Assembly (NCBI GenBank): GCA_032209605.1
Contig: JASFXZ010000005.1
Location: forward strand, 22,556,905 to 22,620,904
Reading direction: 5' to 3'
Length of the DNA: 64,000 nucleotides
Source: Mactromeris polynyma
Lineage: Eukaryota > Mollusca > Bivalvia > Venerida > Mactridae
In this document: piece after piece, positions 1 through 12,443 of the stretch
Numbering within the stretch: position 1 is the stretch's first letter
How the letters are laid out: every line of letters begins with the position of its first letter
Program-made: the position numbers and the translations under genes
Notes under the pieces: model-generated
What the model was told of the DNA's origin: nothing
Seen by the model: the letters and a program-made list of their open reading frames with translations, nothing else
Database searches by the model: none

Positions 1-1101
1 ACACGTTAAATGAACAAGTTACCACGACGCTTTGACATAATAACACGCACGTTGAACATGATAACACGTTAAATGAACAAGTTACCACGACGCTTTGACA
101 TAATAACACGCACGTTGAACATGATAACTCGTTATATGAACAAGTTACCACGACGCTTTGACATAATAACACGCACGTTGAACATGATAACTCGTTATAT
201 GAACAAGTTACCACGACGCTTTGACATAATAACACACCCGTTTGACATGATAACACGTTATATGGACAAGTTACCACGACAATTTGACATACTAACACAC
301 GCGTTTGACATGATAACACGTTATATGAACAAGATACCACGACACTTTGACATAATAACAAGCACGTTGAACATGATAACTCGTTAAATGAACAAGTTAC
401 CACGACACTTTGACATAATAACACACACGTTTGACATGATAACACGTAATATGAACAAGTTACCACGACACTTTGACTTACTAACACACGTGTTTGACAT
501 GATAACACGCTATATGAACAAGATACCACGACACTTTGACATAATAACACACATGTTGAACATGATAACACGTAATATGAACAAGTTAACACGACACTTT
601 GACATAATAACACACATGTTTGACATGATAACACGTTATATGGACAAGATACCATGACACGTTGACATAATAACACGCACGTTGAACATGATAACACGTA
701 ATATGAACAAGTTACCACGACACTTTGACGTGATAACATACATGTTTGACATGATAACACGTTATATGAACAAGATACCACGACACTTTGACATAATAAC
801 ACGCACGTTGAACATGATAACACGTAATATGAACAAGTTACCACGACACTTTGACATGATAACATACATGTTTGACATGATAATACGTTATATGAACAAG
901 ATACCACGACACTTTGACATAATAACACGCACGTTGAACATGATAACACGTTATATGAACAAGTTACCACGACACTTTGGCATGATAACACACATGTTTG
1001 ACATGATAACACGTTATATGGACAAGTTAACACGACACTTTGACATAATAACATGCTCATTGGACAAGATCACACATTCATTAGACAAGATAGCATACTA
1101 A
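1..1101 (+). repeat. 63-bp satellite array (3 x 21 bp), homogeneous part
   Basis: About 17 units of 63 bp. The motif TGAACAAGTTACC recurs at 11, 74 and every 63 bases after. Each unit splits into three related 21-bp subunits built on a core resembling GACATAATAACACG (variants GAACATGATAACACG and GAACAAGTTACCACG). The array runs in from the left edge of the window. Because 21 and 63 are multiples of three, one frame stays open for long stretches (73-387, 388-657, 682-1101) and encodes a 21-residue repeat starting MNKLPR. I read these as by-products of periodicity, not genes: there is no plausible non-repeat terminus. Confidence 0.95.
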
Positions 1102-1620
1102 GTTGACATAATAGAGCACCACTTTGACATGTTAACATCAAAACTTAAGAAGACAACACTACTGTTTGACATAACCACACTCTGTTTGAACAAGATCACC
1201 CAATAATTTGACAAGATATCATTGAAAATTAAGATGATAGGATGGTAGTTAGACACGATATTGCAGTATTTGACCATGACTCTTTTTTAACAGGATATAA
1301 CTCCTGTTAGACAAGATAACACGTAGTATAGAGAAGAAATGTCTATATTTTGACAGGACAACACGTCTATTTGACAAGATAACATACTATATAGACAAGT
1401 TAACACGTTTTTTTCACAAGACAACATTTACGTTTGACATAATATAACATACTATTAAGAAGATAGCATATGAAATAGACAAAATAACATATCATTTTGA
1501 CAAGATAGGATAACAGTTAAGAAGATGGAATACCAAATGGACAAAATAACACGGCTATTTGAGATAATATGATACTGTTTTAACAAGATAGGACATTAAA
1601 CGAACAAAACAACTTGAAAT
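1102..1620 (+). repeat. Degenerate flank of the 21-bp satellite
   Basis: The roughly 21-bp rhythm continues as scattered GACAAGATAACA-like words (for example near 1306, 1370 and 1480), with growing divergence and indels, and fades around 1620. This is the expected decaying edge of a satellite array, where homogenisation no longer reaches. Confidence 0.75.
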
Positions 1621-2970
1621 ATCCCAACATAAGACAGTTACGGCGTTCCATAGTGTCACTTCATTAACCTGAATGACAAGCAAATTATCGCGTCGGTGGC
1701 AGTGCTGTAGCTAATTCACACCAGGTAGGGATTGGTACAAGTTTGCGTCATTGTGTTACATCTTTAAGTCGTGAAAAAATGATATTAGACGCTTCCTTGT
1801 CAAGCTCGGCAGCAAAACGACGATACTATGACTAGTGTTTTCTTGTTATTTTAATGGAGCTTTCTTATGTGTTGTTTCCTTCTGCATGAATTCGCCTTTC
1901 GTGTTTTTTGCAATCTCTAGACAAATCTCTAGACTAGAATTTCAGCGTCATTCGGTTAGTTCGAGACATGATAAAAATATTGAATCCATGCAGTAGAGAC
2001 TATATAACCACAACAATACAGTATTACTCTACTGCGTTACATAACGAGTGTTCACGTAACAATAGAACAAGGTGAAGAAATTGCAAAAGTTTAAATAAAC
2101 ATGGCTGTTATGAGGCGGTTGATTCATTTCTTCAACTAATGAGCACAATAAAGTAACAAACACTGCAGAATATTCGATACAACAATACAGCAAAGAAGTT
2201 GTTTGTATGATCGTTCTTGTGTATCTTATGCACATTTATTTCCTCATTGCAGTTGAAATAATTTAAGCACTTTACAACATGTATAGATTATAGAGGCATT
2301 AAATGTTATTTATTCGGTATATGTTGATTTTGTAATTATGATATAATTGCGTAAACCGTGTAAAAGGCTAAACAATGCACAAGGCATATTTCTTGTCAGT
2401 TACGACGGTAAATCGCATCAATTATTTAGTTATATTGTCATCTATTTTTTTGCTTGTTTCGTAAATTGGGAGGCCGTGAAAATGAATGTAATCTATAAAG
2501 TTATGAAATCTACGCTTTGACATTCATAATTGCTGCTATCGAGGGCTTGGAAATAGAAGCATTGTACAGTATATTCTGTGTCCATAAACTTTTCTGTACA
2601 CACATATTAAAGGTATGTGCATTATACACATTTTTAGCCGTAAGACACTGGAAATCCTTATTTCTGCAAACACAGAACACTAAAATAACGACAGTGGTAT
2701 GTTTGAACATGTCCATTGCAGAGACGGTAAAGCCTTGACAGTTCGTAAATGTATATTCAAATAGATAGTTTTCGCTTCAATCTATTTATAGCTTTTATAT
2801 AAAGTTCGCAATAATGATGCCTAGTATCATATTTGTTATCGTTGTTTATCATATCACGTTTAAAATGCGGTAGATTTATGATTCTCGGAACTACGTTAAT
2901 TATCTGTCAGTGTCAAGCACAAATGCATAAAACAAACTATTTTAGGTCATTTCAAAGACAAACATATATA
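1621..2970. other. AT-rich spacer
   Basis: Non-repetitive AT-rich DNA between the satellite and the first Tc1 element. The open frames here are short, low-complexity and overlap on opposite strands. I see no domain, splice structure or RNA gene. Confidence 0.6.
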
Positions 2971-2972
2971 TA

Positions 2973-3002
2973 CTAGCGGAAAAAAGAAACTGTGCATGTG
3001 TA
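2973..3002 (+). repeat. Left terminal inverted repeat of Tc1 copy A
   Basis: Begins CTAGCGGAAAAAAGAAACTG. It matches the reverse complement of the right end at 29 of 30 positions; the difference is the fifth base (C here, T in the partner). It is preceded by TA. Confidence 0.95.
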
Positions 3003-3168
3003 TAATATGCTATAACTTAGGAGGTATGTAAGGAATCGCAATAAAAATTTCAACAGGGTTTTATCTTACCTTTATTTAACACCAGCTCAATTGATATGGT
3101 TATTGAATCAGCTGCGTCTTAGATAGAGATCAGTTTTCAGAGACGTTCTCTAAACAAAGTTCAGCTCA

Positions 3169-4176
3169 TCAATACCGTGTATGTCCACCATTGGAATCGA
3201 TGCATGCTTGACAACGACGCCGCATTGATGTGACAAGTGTTCTAAAAAATGCGTGGGGAATACCATTCCAGATTCTGACTAGCGCACGTGATAGGTCAGG
3301 TAACGTCAACGGCTGATTTTGGAGGCCACGTAACCGTCGCTGCATCTCATCCCACACGTGTTCTATAGGCGACAAATCCGGTGATATTGCAGGCCAGGGC
3401 AGCACATTCACATTGTTCTGGGTAAAACAGTCGGTGACGACCCGCGCGACGTGCGGGCGAGCGTTATCCTGTTGCAGCGTGGCGTTACGTTGCTGCACAA
3501 ATGGAAGGACGTGAGGCCGTATGATTTCGTCACGATATCTGATGCCTGTAAGTGTGCCGTCTACAACCACAAGTGCTGTTCTACCACGGGATGAGATGCC
3601 ACCCCACACCATGACACTACCTCCGCCGAATGGACGTCGTTCAATCAAACAACTGTCATGGAAACGTTCACCAACACGACGGTACACTCTAGAACGGCCG
3701 TCGCTGCTGTCGAGATGGAACCTGGACTCATCCGTGAAAAGAATACGTGCCCAGTCCTGTTGCGTGAAGTGTATGTGTCTTCTACACCAGGCAAAACGTG
3801 CTACACGATGACGTTGCTGCAGAACAGGACGTATGGCAGGACGTCGTGGACGTATGCCTCGTTCACGCAATCGATTACGTACCGTTCGGGGACTGATTCT
3901 TCTAAGGCCAGGAATACTTCTAGCCGTCAAAGAAGCAGTTCTGAGTCGGTCACGGAGATGAACCACCCGGATGTACGTATCCTGGCGAATAGACGTTACG
4001 CGTGGACGTCCTGATCGAGGCCGGTCTCTGGTTGCCCCAAACTGTTGGTACCGTCTCCACAAGGCGTCTACAGTATTTCGGTGAACGCTAAATTGTCTGG
4101 CAACGTCAGTATGACGTACACCAGCTTCAATCATGCCTACGGCGCGGCATCTGTCAGTTTCATTCAACCTTGACAT
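3169..4176 (-). CDS. Tc1-family DD34E transposase, intact
   Basis: A 335-residue single-exon reading frame from an ATG to a stop, the usual length for Tc1 transposases. It would excise and reinsert the surrounding element at TA sites. The N-terminus holds a paired-like DNA-binding region: a first helix-turn-helix at about residues 14-45, a GRPR-type hook at 56-59 (SGRPR), and a second helix-turn-helix at about 79-112. The catalytic core has D149 (FTDES), the glycine-rich GGGS box at 184-187, D237 (QQDNARPH) and E272 (SPIEH). The D-to-E gap is exactly 34 residues, which defines DD34E and separates it from mariner DD34D. The end GGHTRY is typical. All key residues are present and I see no frame damage. 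Long frames on the opposite strand here are shadows. Confidence 0.97.
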   Translation of the reverse strand: MSRLNETDRCRAVGMIEAGVRHTDVARQFSVHRNTVDALWRRYQQFGATRDRPRSGRPRVTSIRQDTYIRVVHLRDRLRTASLTARSIPGLRRISPRTVRNRLRERGIRPRRPAIRPVLQQRHRVARFAWCRRHIHFTQQDWARILFTDESRFHLDSSDGRSRVYRRVGERFHDSCLIERRPFGGGSVMVWGGISSRGRTALVVVDGTLTGIRYRDEIIRPHVLPFVQQRNATLQQDNARPHVARVVTDCFTQNNVNVLPWPAISPDLSPIEHVWDEMQRRLRGLQNQPLTLPDLSRALVRIWNGIPHAFFRTLVTSMRRRCQACIDSNGGHTRY

Positions 4177-4441
4177 GGCGTATCAACGACGTTTTTCAAA
4201 ATTATCCTGGTTTTGTGTCTTACATGTAACAACACTATGTTTTAACACAGGTTTAGGCGACAAACGTGTTTGCAATTGACTGCTGCACGAAACAAACGTG
4301 AACAAGAAGACGTTAGCCTGACAGGCAAACTACCCGTGCAACTCATGCACTGGCCAGTGTAAATGACCGAGAGGGATACACAACTTACCTGTGTAAAGTT
4401 TCAAGCTTTAATTTATAAAATTGAAGGATATATTAACATTT

Positions 4442-4471
4442 TACACATGCACAGTTTCTTTTTTCCACTAG
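4442..4471 (-). repeat. Right terminal inverted repeat of Tc1 copy A
   Basis: On the minus strand it begins CTAGTGGAAAAAAGAAACTG and is followed on the plus strand by the second TA. It pairs with 2973-3002. Confidence 0.95.
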
Positions 4472-4473
4472 TA

Positions 4474-6063
4474 GATATATACTTATTTTGACACATAAAT
4501 AACCCTCTGTTCCAGATCTGTCATATACAAGAAAAGCTGTTTATAACGCTATATTTTAATGATACGGCGTGGAGCAAATCGATCATCTTTTAGAATATTT
4601 GTAAATCTTAAACATTTCGTACACGTTGTATATCATAAACGTACACTGGACGTTATGTAGAACATCCGTTTGTCGATCTTTTAGTCAATGAGCCAGACAA
4701 AAAGTCGCTGCAACTTCAATTTGTAAAAAATACTATATATTACTTGGCTTGTTTGTTAACTTTGGAACAGCCAGGCAATACTAAATTCAAAACACGGATA
4801 TGCTATCGAACGTTATGAAAGTGCAGAACTTACTTTTAAATAAAATAGTGAAAATTCCATGAAGCAATTATGATAAAGAGTACACATAATTAATAGAAAA
4901 TAATAAATAGCACAATAGCGTCTTTGTGCATCAACGACAGTGACTGTAATTTGAAGTGTGTTGAATATTCCAACACTTTATAACTGATAACTTGAAGTGG
5001 CTTTTGTTCCTGTTTGAATGGATTCAGTTTATTTCTTTAATCAAGTAAATTAAATTTACTTTATTTTCGTTCAAAGACACAGCATACACTGCATGAATAA
5101 GATATTAAATAATAGTAAGACTCGACATAATTAATCTTACAAAGTTATATTGGAGACAATAAAAATAAAGAAAGTATGTACTGCAACATGTACGATATGA
5201 AATGTTAATGACAAAATAATTTGTAACTTCAAGCGTGATCTCCACGAAAAATCTTTTTCTTGATATTATTATTATTACACTTAATACAAAAAAATCTTCA
5301 TCTTTAAATATGTGTTTTAAGGTTTGTGCACGGACGTTGGTAAGGCATTTTACCACGACATGCAAGATTAGAATGGTAAGCTCTAACAAACCACATCTCG
5401 GCACGGGCGTTGATAATAAATTGAATTCTAAACCGGAAAGATAAAATGTTGTTTTTCATCAATTTGGTCATAAAGGCGGATAATTTAGTAATTTGAACAC
5501 GTTGTAAATATCCCTGATGAATAACAAAATCTGTTATTTCCGCCTGATGAAGAAAATCATGGGGAGGAATATCGATTAAATAAACTTTGAATCTAGTGGA
5601 CAAACTAATAAACAAGCTTAGAAAATAAAAGTCGTCTGGAATGTTTTGTCAATGCATGTCAATCTCATAAATGAATGAATGATTATTACACTATATGCCG
5701 GAAACGTTGCGTTGGTTTGATTGATGTTAATGGTAGTGTCTGCAATCTTGATTATTGCCTTAACGCATTTTCTTACACGCACGGTCATACCTTAAATTGG
5801 AATATCGAAGCCACATAGTGGTCTAAGGTTAGAGTATTCCATCCATAATGGACACTTCTCCAAAGGCAAATGAAACTTGTATTGATTCAATCCGTACTAT
5901 AATGCGGATAAAACATTCCGTTCTACAAAGTTATGACCTTTTTTCTTTGTAAACTTCCCTCCTGTAAAACGTTAGCCGTACAAAAATGTCCACTAAATGG
6001 AAAATTAACATTTCACTTCTCATTTTGTAATATTGCTTGTTTAGGAAAGCATCTTTGTACTAA
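4474..6063. other. AT-rich spacer containing one diverged repeat
   Basis: No gene recognised. Apart from the segment at 5621-5815, which has a relative at 13551-13742, the sequence is featureless AT-rich DNA. The frames around 5105-5615 overlap on opposite strands and show no conserved motif. Confidence 0.55.
5621..5815 (+). repeat. Diverged duplicate pair, member 1
   Basis: Aligns with 13551-13742 in the same orientation. Shared stretches include CGTCTGGAA, GATTGATGTTAATG (5727 region) and the sequence around GCATGGTC/GCACGGTC. Matching is good over about 190 bp with several indels, so this is an old dispersed repeat or duplication. The member-2 frame encodes a hydrophobic stretch, but it is not conserved here. 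Confidence 0.7.
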
Positions 6064-6069
6064 TCAGAT

Positions 6070-6500
6070 ATGCAGAATATACGTATAATGTTCGTTGGAT
6101 ATATCATATGTTGCACCGTTTTCTTGTATACGTATCAATGCTTACTGCTATCGTCCGCTGCTTACTGTACACTATCTTATACTATCGTCTGCTAGCTTGT
6201 TTTCAGTGCACTTCACGCGTGCTACGGTTGCGGCGTAGGAAGACATTTTTTTCTGTATTGTGCAATATTTAATCAGCAAGTTTCTTTGAGGTTCTTTGTT
6301 TTGTGTAAGTGATGTCAGCTCAAATCCGTTTTCTAGCTGATATCGCAAATGCTAACCGCTATTTTTTGTTAGACAAGGACTACTTTCTTCCATTGTATGA
6401 AGACTTTGGCGGTTCAGAATGACAGACTTGGGATGACTCATCCGATGAGTGTCCGCGGATTTCGCCTACTATAGCAATTTGCTCTGACGAGCCCCTTGCT
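6070..6500 (+). repeat. Exon-like dispersed repeat R, copy 1
   Basis: About 430 bp that reappears inverted at 51231-51640. It holds an upstream part with repeated CTATCGTCCGCT words and a short reading frame beginning at the ATG at 6312 (MSAQIRF, then ADIANA, LLDKDYF, FGGSE). A stop follows FGGSE here, where copy 2 has a cysteine and reads on through WDDSSDEC and RISPTIAI. The protein-level match suggests a duplicated first exon with its promoter, probably from a mobile element; I do not recognise the family. A family D repeat begins immediately after, at 6501. Confidence 0.75.
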
Positions 6501-6810
6501 AGAAAGAGAGATTAGTTGCTTCAGGGAACGCCACATATATAAGACATACATAATACAGTGCCTTTCCACACAGACCTCCGGGAAAACAACAGTCCGTTGA
6601 AACAAAAGGCACTTGAGGCTCAAGGGTACACATATAAGGGCACAGATGCTCAAGGAATGACCTGGCTGACCATAAGGGATATATAGGAGAATCAAACATG
6701 TCAAACAGTTGGGGGCGAAATAGTGGATAGAAGTGATCACTGGACAAGTTAAGACAGCTTGCAACTTTAGGCCGAAAATAGGCAAAAAATAACAGGAACA
6801 CTATATAAAG
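6501..6810 (+). repeat. Dispersed repeat family D, copy 1 (near full length)
   Basis: Starts AGAAAGAGAGATTAGTTGCT and ends near GAACACTATATAAAG. Characteristic words are CAGGGAACGCCACAT, ACACAGACCTCCGGG and AGGCCGAAAATAGGC. The same series occurs at 7775-7855, 20026-20319, 41462-41614, 41693-41775, 45618-45898, 48975-49239, 59504-59744 and 61041-61122. It carries no gene and no tRNA-like promoter boxes that I can see. At about 300 bp it could be a non-autonomous DNA element or a SINE. It is inserted next to repeat R. Confidence 0.85.
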
Positions 6811-9359
6811 TAGTCTCTTATTTGTAATCGGGCATCGTGAACGAAATATTGCTCATGTTACAAGTTTATTTAACATACTCCTGCTTGGTGACAGTTGTAT
6901 TTTCGATTCCATCGTGTGATAGTTAACAAGGTCTGCGAATTACAGATACATGAATGGAAACTTGTTTTTTCAAAGTAAGCTGACCTCAGTTCTTTCCGAG
7001 CATAGATAGTTTTCTCTAGTCATGTACCAAACACAAGCCTTCTGTAGTAAATGTCCTATAATATGCTTGTATTGTTCATGCTCAGTGTTAGTATAATTGG
7101 TAGCAATGTTCCAGTCTTTTTTTCTGTAGCATATACCGCTTTTAAAGACGCCATTAATGTTAATGTGGTACCTGCAGCAACAAGTTCGTCGGTCGATGGT
7201 CTTACACATTCAATAAAGAACGGTTTGCAGCGCACGAACCTTATATACATGGTTATATCAGGGTGAGCAGTTTACAAATTGTGGAAGATATATACTAGTG
7301 TTTTTTCTAGGACATGAACCATGTGAAATGCATATGTTTTATAACATATGTGTTGTAGTTTTGAATTAAAAGTGTAACTGTATTTTAATATACCGGTAAA
7401 TAGAGAAGTTCAATATAGCAACGTAAAAAGTGGTTTGATTGTTTCTCCTATCAACTTTCGCAATGGTCATAGAACACTGCGTACTTTTGACTTACACACA
7501 TCATATTAATTCAGTAAAGGGTGTCTCTCTACCGTCTGACTGAACTAGGAACAGAAAGCCAAAAAAAACCTGACCATCCCAGACACCAATGTTTCTATTT
7601 GAGATTTCCGTTAATTTGCTGCGAGAAAAAAAATGTCAATTATCCGGAAAAAGTATTCAATACCAATAGTATTATACGCTATGCCAAATATCATAAGCTA
7701 AAATTAGTCGTCGTGTTATTTGTACAGCAAATTAATTAAATACAAAAAACCGCGTACATTTTGTCGGGTTGCAATATGTGCGTCTGGAAGATTTCATGTA
7801 TGGTGAGACTGTCTCGTGTATGTGGCGTTCCCTGTAGCAACAGAATATCTCGTGAAAAGACGCAGATAATAAATATGTGCCGTTAAACATTTCAGCCGAT
7901 GTTATGCACGAATAATTGACAAAAGACGAGCGCAAATTTAAACGCCAACCTTGCAGTTTAATGCTGTAATGTTATACAATTATTCACGAACTTACTTCGT
8001 AGCGTCTGTTGCCGTAGTTTCAAGCTTGGAGATGGAGTGAGAGTGATCCATTCATTATCAAAAGTGTGCAAGGATCTGCCATTTAGTCTGGGCATAATAT
8101 TGGTCAATTAAAGAATGGCTTAGCAATGCCTTCTTACGATGTACAGCAAATAAAATATCATTGTGGTAACGTGTGCTCATTTGTGACCCCATTGTTCGGC
8201 TTCTCTAAACTGTACGCTTTCAATACAGCACTTTACACACAATAAACTACCATGTGCAATTTCGAAGCTCAACTCGAAAATCATCTATTTAAAACAGTTA
8301 TAAATGACACTTAGAATTACTCTATCACTACTAAATGTCTTGTGGCTCGTCAGTGTTTTAACTTTGGACTAAGGGAACTACAGAGCAGTATTATCTGAGG
8401 TGGTATACCATCATCTATCGTTCCTAGGCCTAATTAAAACAGTGCTTATAATAACAACAAATTTGCAGTAATATACGGCGGCCAGTTGACCTGATCAGTT
8501 AAAATGAATTAAGTATCAATAAGTAATAATAATCTGCTCTTTCGCAGGCAGTTGACGACACACATGTGGAGGACATGATCGTAGACAAGCGTTACGGATT
8601 ACACAATGGTACCCGTATCTGCCGGGTAACATACTAGTGCTCTAACATCTGAGCAAGCCAAGCGGGCCTCGCATCCTGAAATGAATGCCTTGCCCTTTTC
8701 GTCCCCTTCTATAGTCCTTGGTTGTTTTTGATAAACAGCTTGCAAATTCCGTATTTTCGAATCCCTATAGATGCATGCCATTAACACCTCATCGACTAGT
8801 AGAGGTTTGTGCTGTTGTTTCATTGTGATTTGTGTGGGGTGGTATTGTCTAATGAATATGGGGTTCCCTCTTCGGATGAAATACATCGAATGGGCACCTA
8901 ACCTATAACAACATCGAGGAATAATATGTTATTAAGATGCAAGCGCCTTCGTCACGTTTTGTTCGCTTTTGTCTCTCATTTGGCAAACAGTCAACGTAGT
9001 TTACGCCCCAAAATTCCAATAAAGAGTGACCATTGTTTGCTCTTCCTGACAGTTAAGGTGAGTTTGAAGGGTACATTCCGAACATAAATGTATAAATGGC
9101 TTGATCGATATCCCGCTATTTATACGGCGTAGGTAATAGCGGCTCTTAATCACGGAACGGAGAACGCGCTATTCCAGCTCAACATTTTGTCAAGTCTGAT
9201 TGGCCGATTTATTCGAGGTAGTTTCTAGTAATTTCTGGTAGTTGATTGCGGAAGTTTATTTACTACACCAGTCCTGTGAAATTTTGATTTAATCCGCTTT
9301 AAAATAACCAAGATATATATAGTGGCTATATTTCAAGGCAATAATGAAACCTGAAGAAA
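6811..9359. other. AT-rich spacer with one family D fragment
   Basis: Apart from the short family D piece at 7775-7855, nothing is supported. The 95-residue minus-strand frame at 8599-8886 has mixed composition and no family I recognise. Confidence 0.5.
7775..7855 (-). repeat. Family D fragment (left part)
   Basis: Minus strand reads TGTTGCTACAGGGAACGCC and continues ACATACACGAGACAGT, matching the left 70-80 bp of family D. The rest of the element is missing. Confidence 0.65.
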
Positions 9360-9656
9360 ATCCGCGCTTACATTAATCCAAGTTTCTCCAAACAGATTCT
9401 TTCTGTATTGTGTCGCATACCTGGCAGATCTACGGTCACATTAAGAACAGTTTTTTGCTGGGTTAAATATTTTAAAGGGGGTTTATTTAGCCTGCAAGAC
9501 AGAAACCGTCCTGGTAGGCCTGATGCTGCATCAACAAAGGGAAACATTGCTGCTGTTAGAGCTATGGTAGATGAAGATGACCGATATACTATTTCCCAGA
9601 TAGCTAATTGCCTAGGCATTCCAGAAGGGACCGTCCATCATATTCTGACTGACTGA
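9360..9656 (+). pseudogene. mariner-like transposase, N-terminal fragment
   Basis: A frame without stops that encodes the DNA-binding half of a mariner-type transposase. The visible pattern is WVKYFKGG, a DRNRPGRP hook (clearest within residues 30-39 of the 82-residue frame starting at 9408), then VDEDDRYTISQIA and a second helix-turn-helix LGIPEGTVHHIL. This is the arrangement of the two helix-turn-helix units of mariner-type proteins. The catalytic domain is absent: after HHILTD the frame stops and the following sequence does not resume the family. No terminal repeats were found. Inactive fragment. Confidence 0.75.
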
Positions 9657-12443
9657 CTGCCAGTGCCATAAAGTATTGAATGCCCCTTTCATAAGGAAAT
9701 TCAAGAAATGTTAACTAACACTGGCACGTAAAATCAAAATTGCAGCGCAATTTATAATGTATGGCCATGAACGATTACACAATGTAAACAAATCTTAACC
9801 GATTGTTACCGCCTTCAAAGCAATGAATAGTTTCTTCAATACCGCTTTGATAAAACCAATTACGACGATAACGTTTACCATCGGAGAATAAGTAACATAA
9901 TACATGTGTTAGTGATTACTTCCCGGGGAATATACAATGGCCTGCTTTGTTTCGATTCTGTTTTTAGATGTCTTATTGAATTCAATGTTGATCAGTTTAT
10001 ATCAGACGTGACAGAATGATTAGTGACATTCAATATGCAGAATTATTACAAATTAGTCTGAAGCTATACTTTTGCACAAACAATATAATTTCTACTGAGC
10101 ACGAACTTTTCCGCAAAACATTACACAATGTTTTCAGTGCGAAACTAGACACATTAGGTATAAGGCAGGAACTTATTAAATAAAATCAAGTAAAGCGGTC
10201 ATTCAATGATAGCTTGTATCAGTTTAGTCATTAGCACTAGAGTATCCACGAGCTAACCAATACATGCATTAGTCCATTCAAATTCAGTAAACTAAAGGAG
10301 CACAAAATACACCCTAGGAAGGTTGCAGTCATGAATAACACTGCCCCATACTTGCCAGCAATAAAGTTTTGAAGTCTTTTCGACTAGCTAATTTATATTA
10401 TTGGGAACTTATTTTATTAGATATTTCAATTGAATGTCTGATGATAACTCTCTGTTTCGTTGAATCTATATGTATACATAATTAAACAGGACTGTGCTAA
10501 TAGTGCTTTTTATTTATTACATTGTATATAACAAATTGTGTAGTATGATATACTTATCCTAAGACATTGAGACTTATCAATAAATGTATAGTTAAACTAA
10601 ATAATTTTTATTATTGCTCTTTTTGTTCACATTGTTGTTTGCTATGATATATTTAGCTAGTTACTCTGTATTTTACAAAAATTGTATTCTAAATTGCAAA
10701 CTGAGTAAATTAATTTTTCACCCAGATGAATTTAATCTGAACTGGTAGCTGTTTATGTATATATATTAAACTGAATATATTTGAACTTGCAATAAGCTGG
10801 ACGAACCTCATAAATGCGAGTGTTGTGGTATTTTAGCCACATACAGTAATCAAAATTGCTTGAATTTTAAGCGCACAATTATACACAATACAGTATAAAT
10901 AGCAAACAATAGCAAACTCATCACAGAGACGTAACAAAATATCCTCAATAACATTATTCCAAGTACCATTTATGTAAAATATCGACTTAGTGATTAATCT
11001 TTGTCTATCTGATTTAAATATCACAGAGCAATAAAATCTCACAAATCAGAACCACACGTTGTTTGTGACGTATGGATTAAGACGGATACGTTATGTTACA
11101 TGTCTCCTTGTGCTGTGGTGGCTGTGCACTTTGCTCGACTTCTACATTTACTGTTAAACAGTATTGACGGTAAATGCGGCTGGATTGGAACCAATTTACG
11201 CTGATGTATCACTGAGAGTGTTTCTGTAGCAAAGATAACATAGAACATTGAAAATATCAAGCAATTAAAGTCGGTTCACTTCTGTTATATCACCAATATG
11301 GGAACACGTGAATGCTACATAAATTCGAGCAACAACTGCATCTAAATCTTTTGCTGTAGATATGTACTGGAAAGTTCTGGTTTGTGCTTGAAAAGTTCCT
11401 GCTTTGTAATTGTTCACTCTCACTTAATGAAACGTTTGTCTTGAAAGCAAACCTACCAAACGCGATTCCTTCGATAGTTATGGTTCATTAGTTAAAAGTG
11501 CGGGCAAATTTAATGATGAGAGTCTATCTTCATCTAGACTAGAACAAAAAGCCATGATCATTTGTAAGATTTCAGTGCATATTCGCATCGATATTTTGAT
11601 GCCAATATGTTCATACATCCACTTTAATCTATACATAAAGGTTGTAAAAATGGAGACCATCATATCTCTAAGTAGCATGTTTAAATCGTATAAGCCAATA
11701 GATAACTTGAAAGTGTCGAAACCTCTTTTAACTTGACAGTTTAATTACTGCGAGTTCTCAAGTAAGAAAACAAGAATATTGAGATTGTAATAAAATGTCA
11801 TGATACGGGTGATGTACTGCCTATATAATGGCAGTACATGTTCGTAAAACTGTCAAGTAATTGAAGAAACGATAAAAATAGTCGAAACGATTGGATTCTA
11901 CCAGTACATGAATACCATCAGACATCTTGTATTACGCACACAAAGAATGGTTGTAACGATACGCAAAAAGCGTACCACAACGTATTGCAATACTGCGGAT
12001 ACGTATCGCAATATGTACCAATGGATATTACTTCATTTAACTAAGGTATGAATGTAGAGATGTTTATTTAGCGAATACTTTCATTCAACTTCAAACTCTT
12101 CAAATATGGATAAGCTAAAACAAAACGGCCATCAGTCTCATTTCAGTTTTTGCTAAGTACAGCATGTAACTAAATACGAGGGTTTCGTGATTTGATGTAA
12201 AAAGCTAAAACTAATCAATTATCATTCTCATTTCATGCTTTGACTTATTTTAGTATTTCATAACTAGATAATTTCCTAATTAGTGAGTTTGTAGCTAATA
12301 ATTTTCTAGCTAACGTTCGAAATATTCTTCTTTAACAGTTTAGCGGCCTATAGCAGATAAATCGGTATATCGTGAAATCCCTACAAACATTAATCTATGA
12401 TATTGTCTTTACGGTTGTCATATAATCACTTAACATTGAGCTA
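9657..12443. other. AT-rich spacer
   Basis: Strongly AT-rich. I see no gene. A short perfect hairpin (TGTACTGCC / GGCAGTACA, 8-base loop) lies around 11812-11840. The small frames do not resemble proteins I know. Confidence 0.55.

Larger units (their letters stand above)
2973..4471 (-). mobile_element. Complete Tc1-type DNA transposon (copy A)
   Basis: A 1499-bp element bounded by inverted repeats (2973-3002 and 4442-4471) and flanked by TA at 2971-2972 and 4472-4473, the canonical Tc1/mariner target duplication. It carries one uninterrupted transposase gene on the minus strand and about 170-270 bp of non-coding sequence on each side. Base composition is clearly more GC-rich than the AT-rich flanks. 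Near-identical ends, an intact gene and an intact duplication point to recent insertion; current activity is inference. Confidence 0.96.

Noticed and set aside
73..1101. Three tandem-repeat proteins of 104, 89 and 139 residues
   Set aside because: They are translations of a satellite whose period is a multiple of three, with no unique terminus and stops created by single changes.
3521..4014. Plus-strand open frames of 96 and 118 residues
   Set aside because: Antisense shadows of the intact Tc1 transposase.
6438..6801. Two minus-strand frames of 115 and 100 residues
   Set aside because: They lie across family D copy 1 and overlap each other. The frames are not conserved in the other family D copies.
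8590..8670. tRNA-like stretch on the minus strand (GCCCGCTTGGCTTGCTCAGA, TTAGAGCACTAGT)
   Set aside because: The box A likeness is stretched and box B is absent, with no foldable cloverleaf. It may be a worn SINE but is not supportable.
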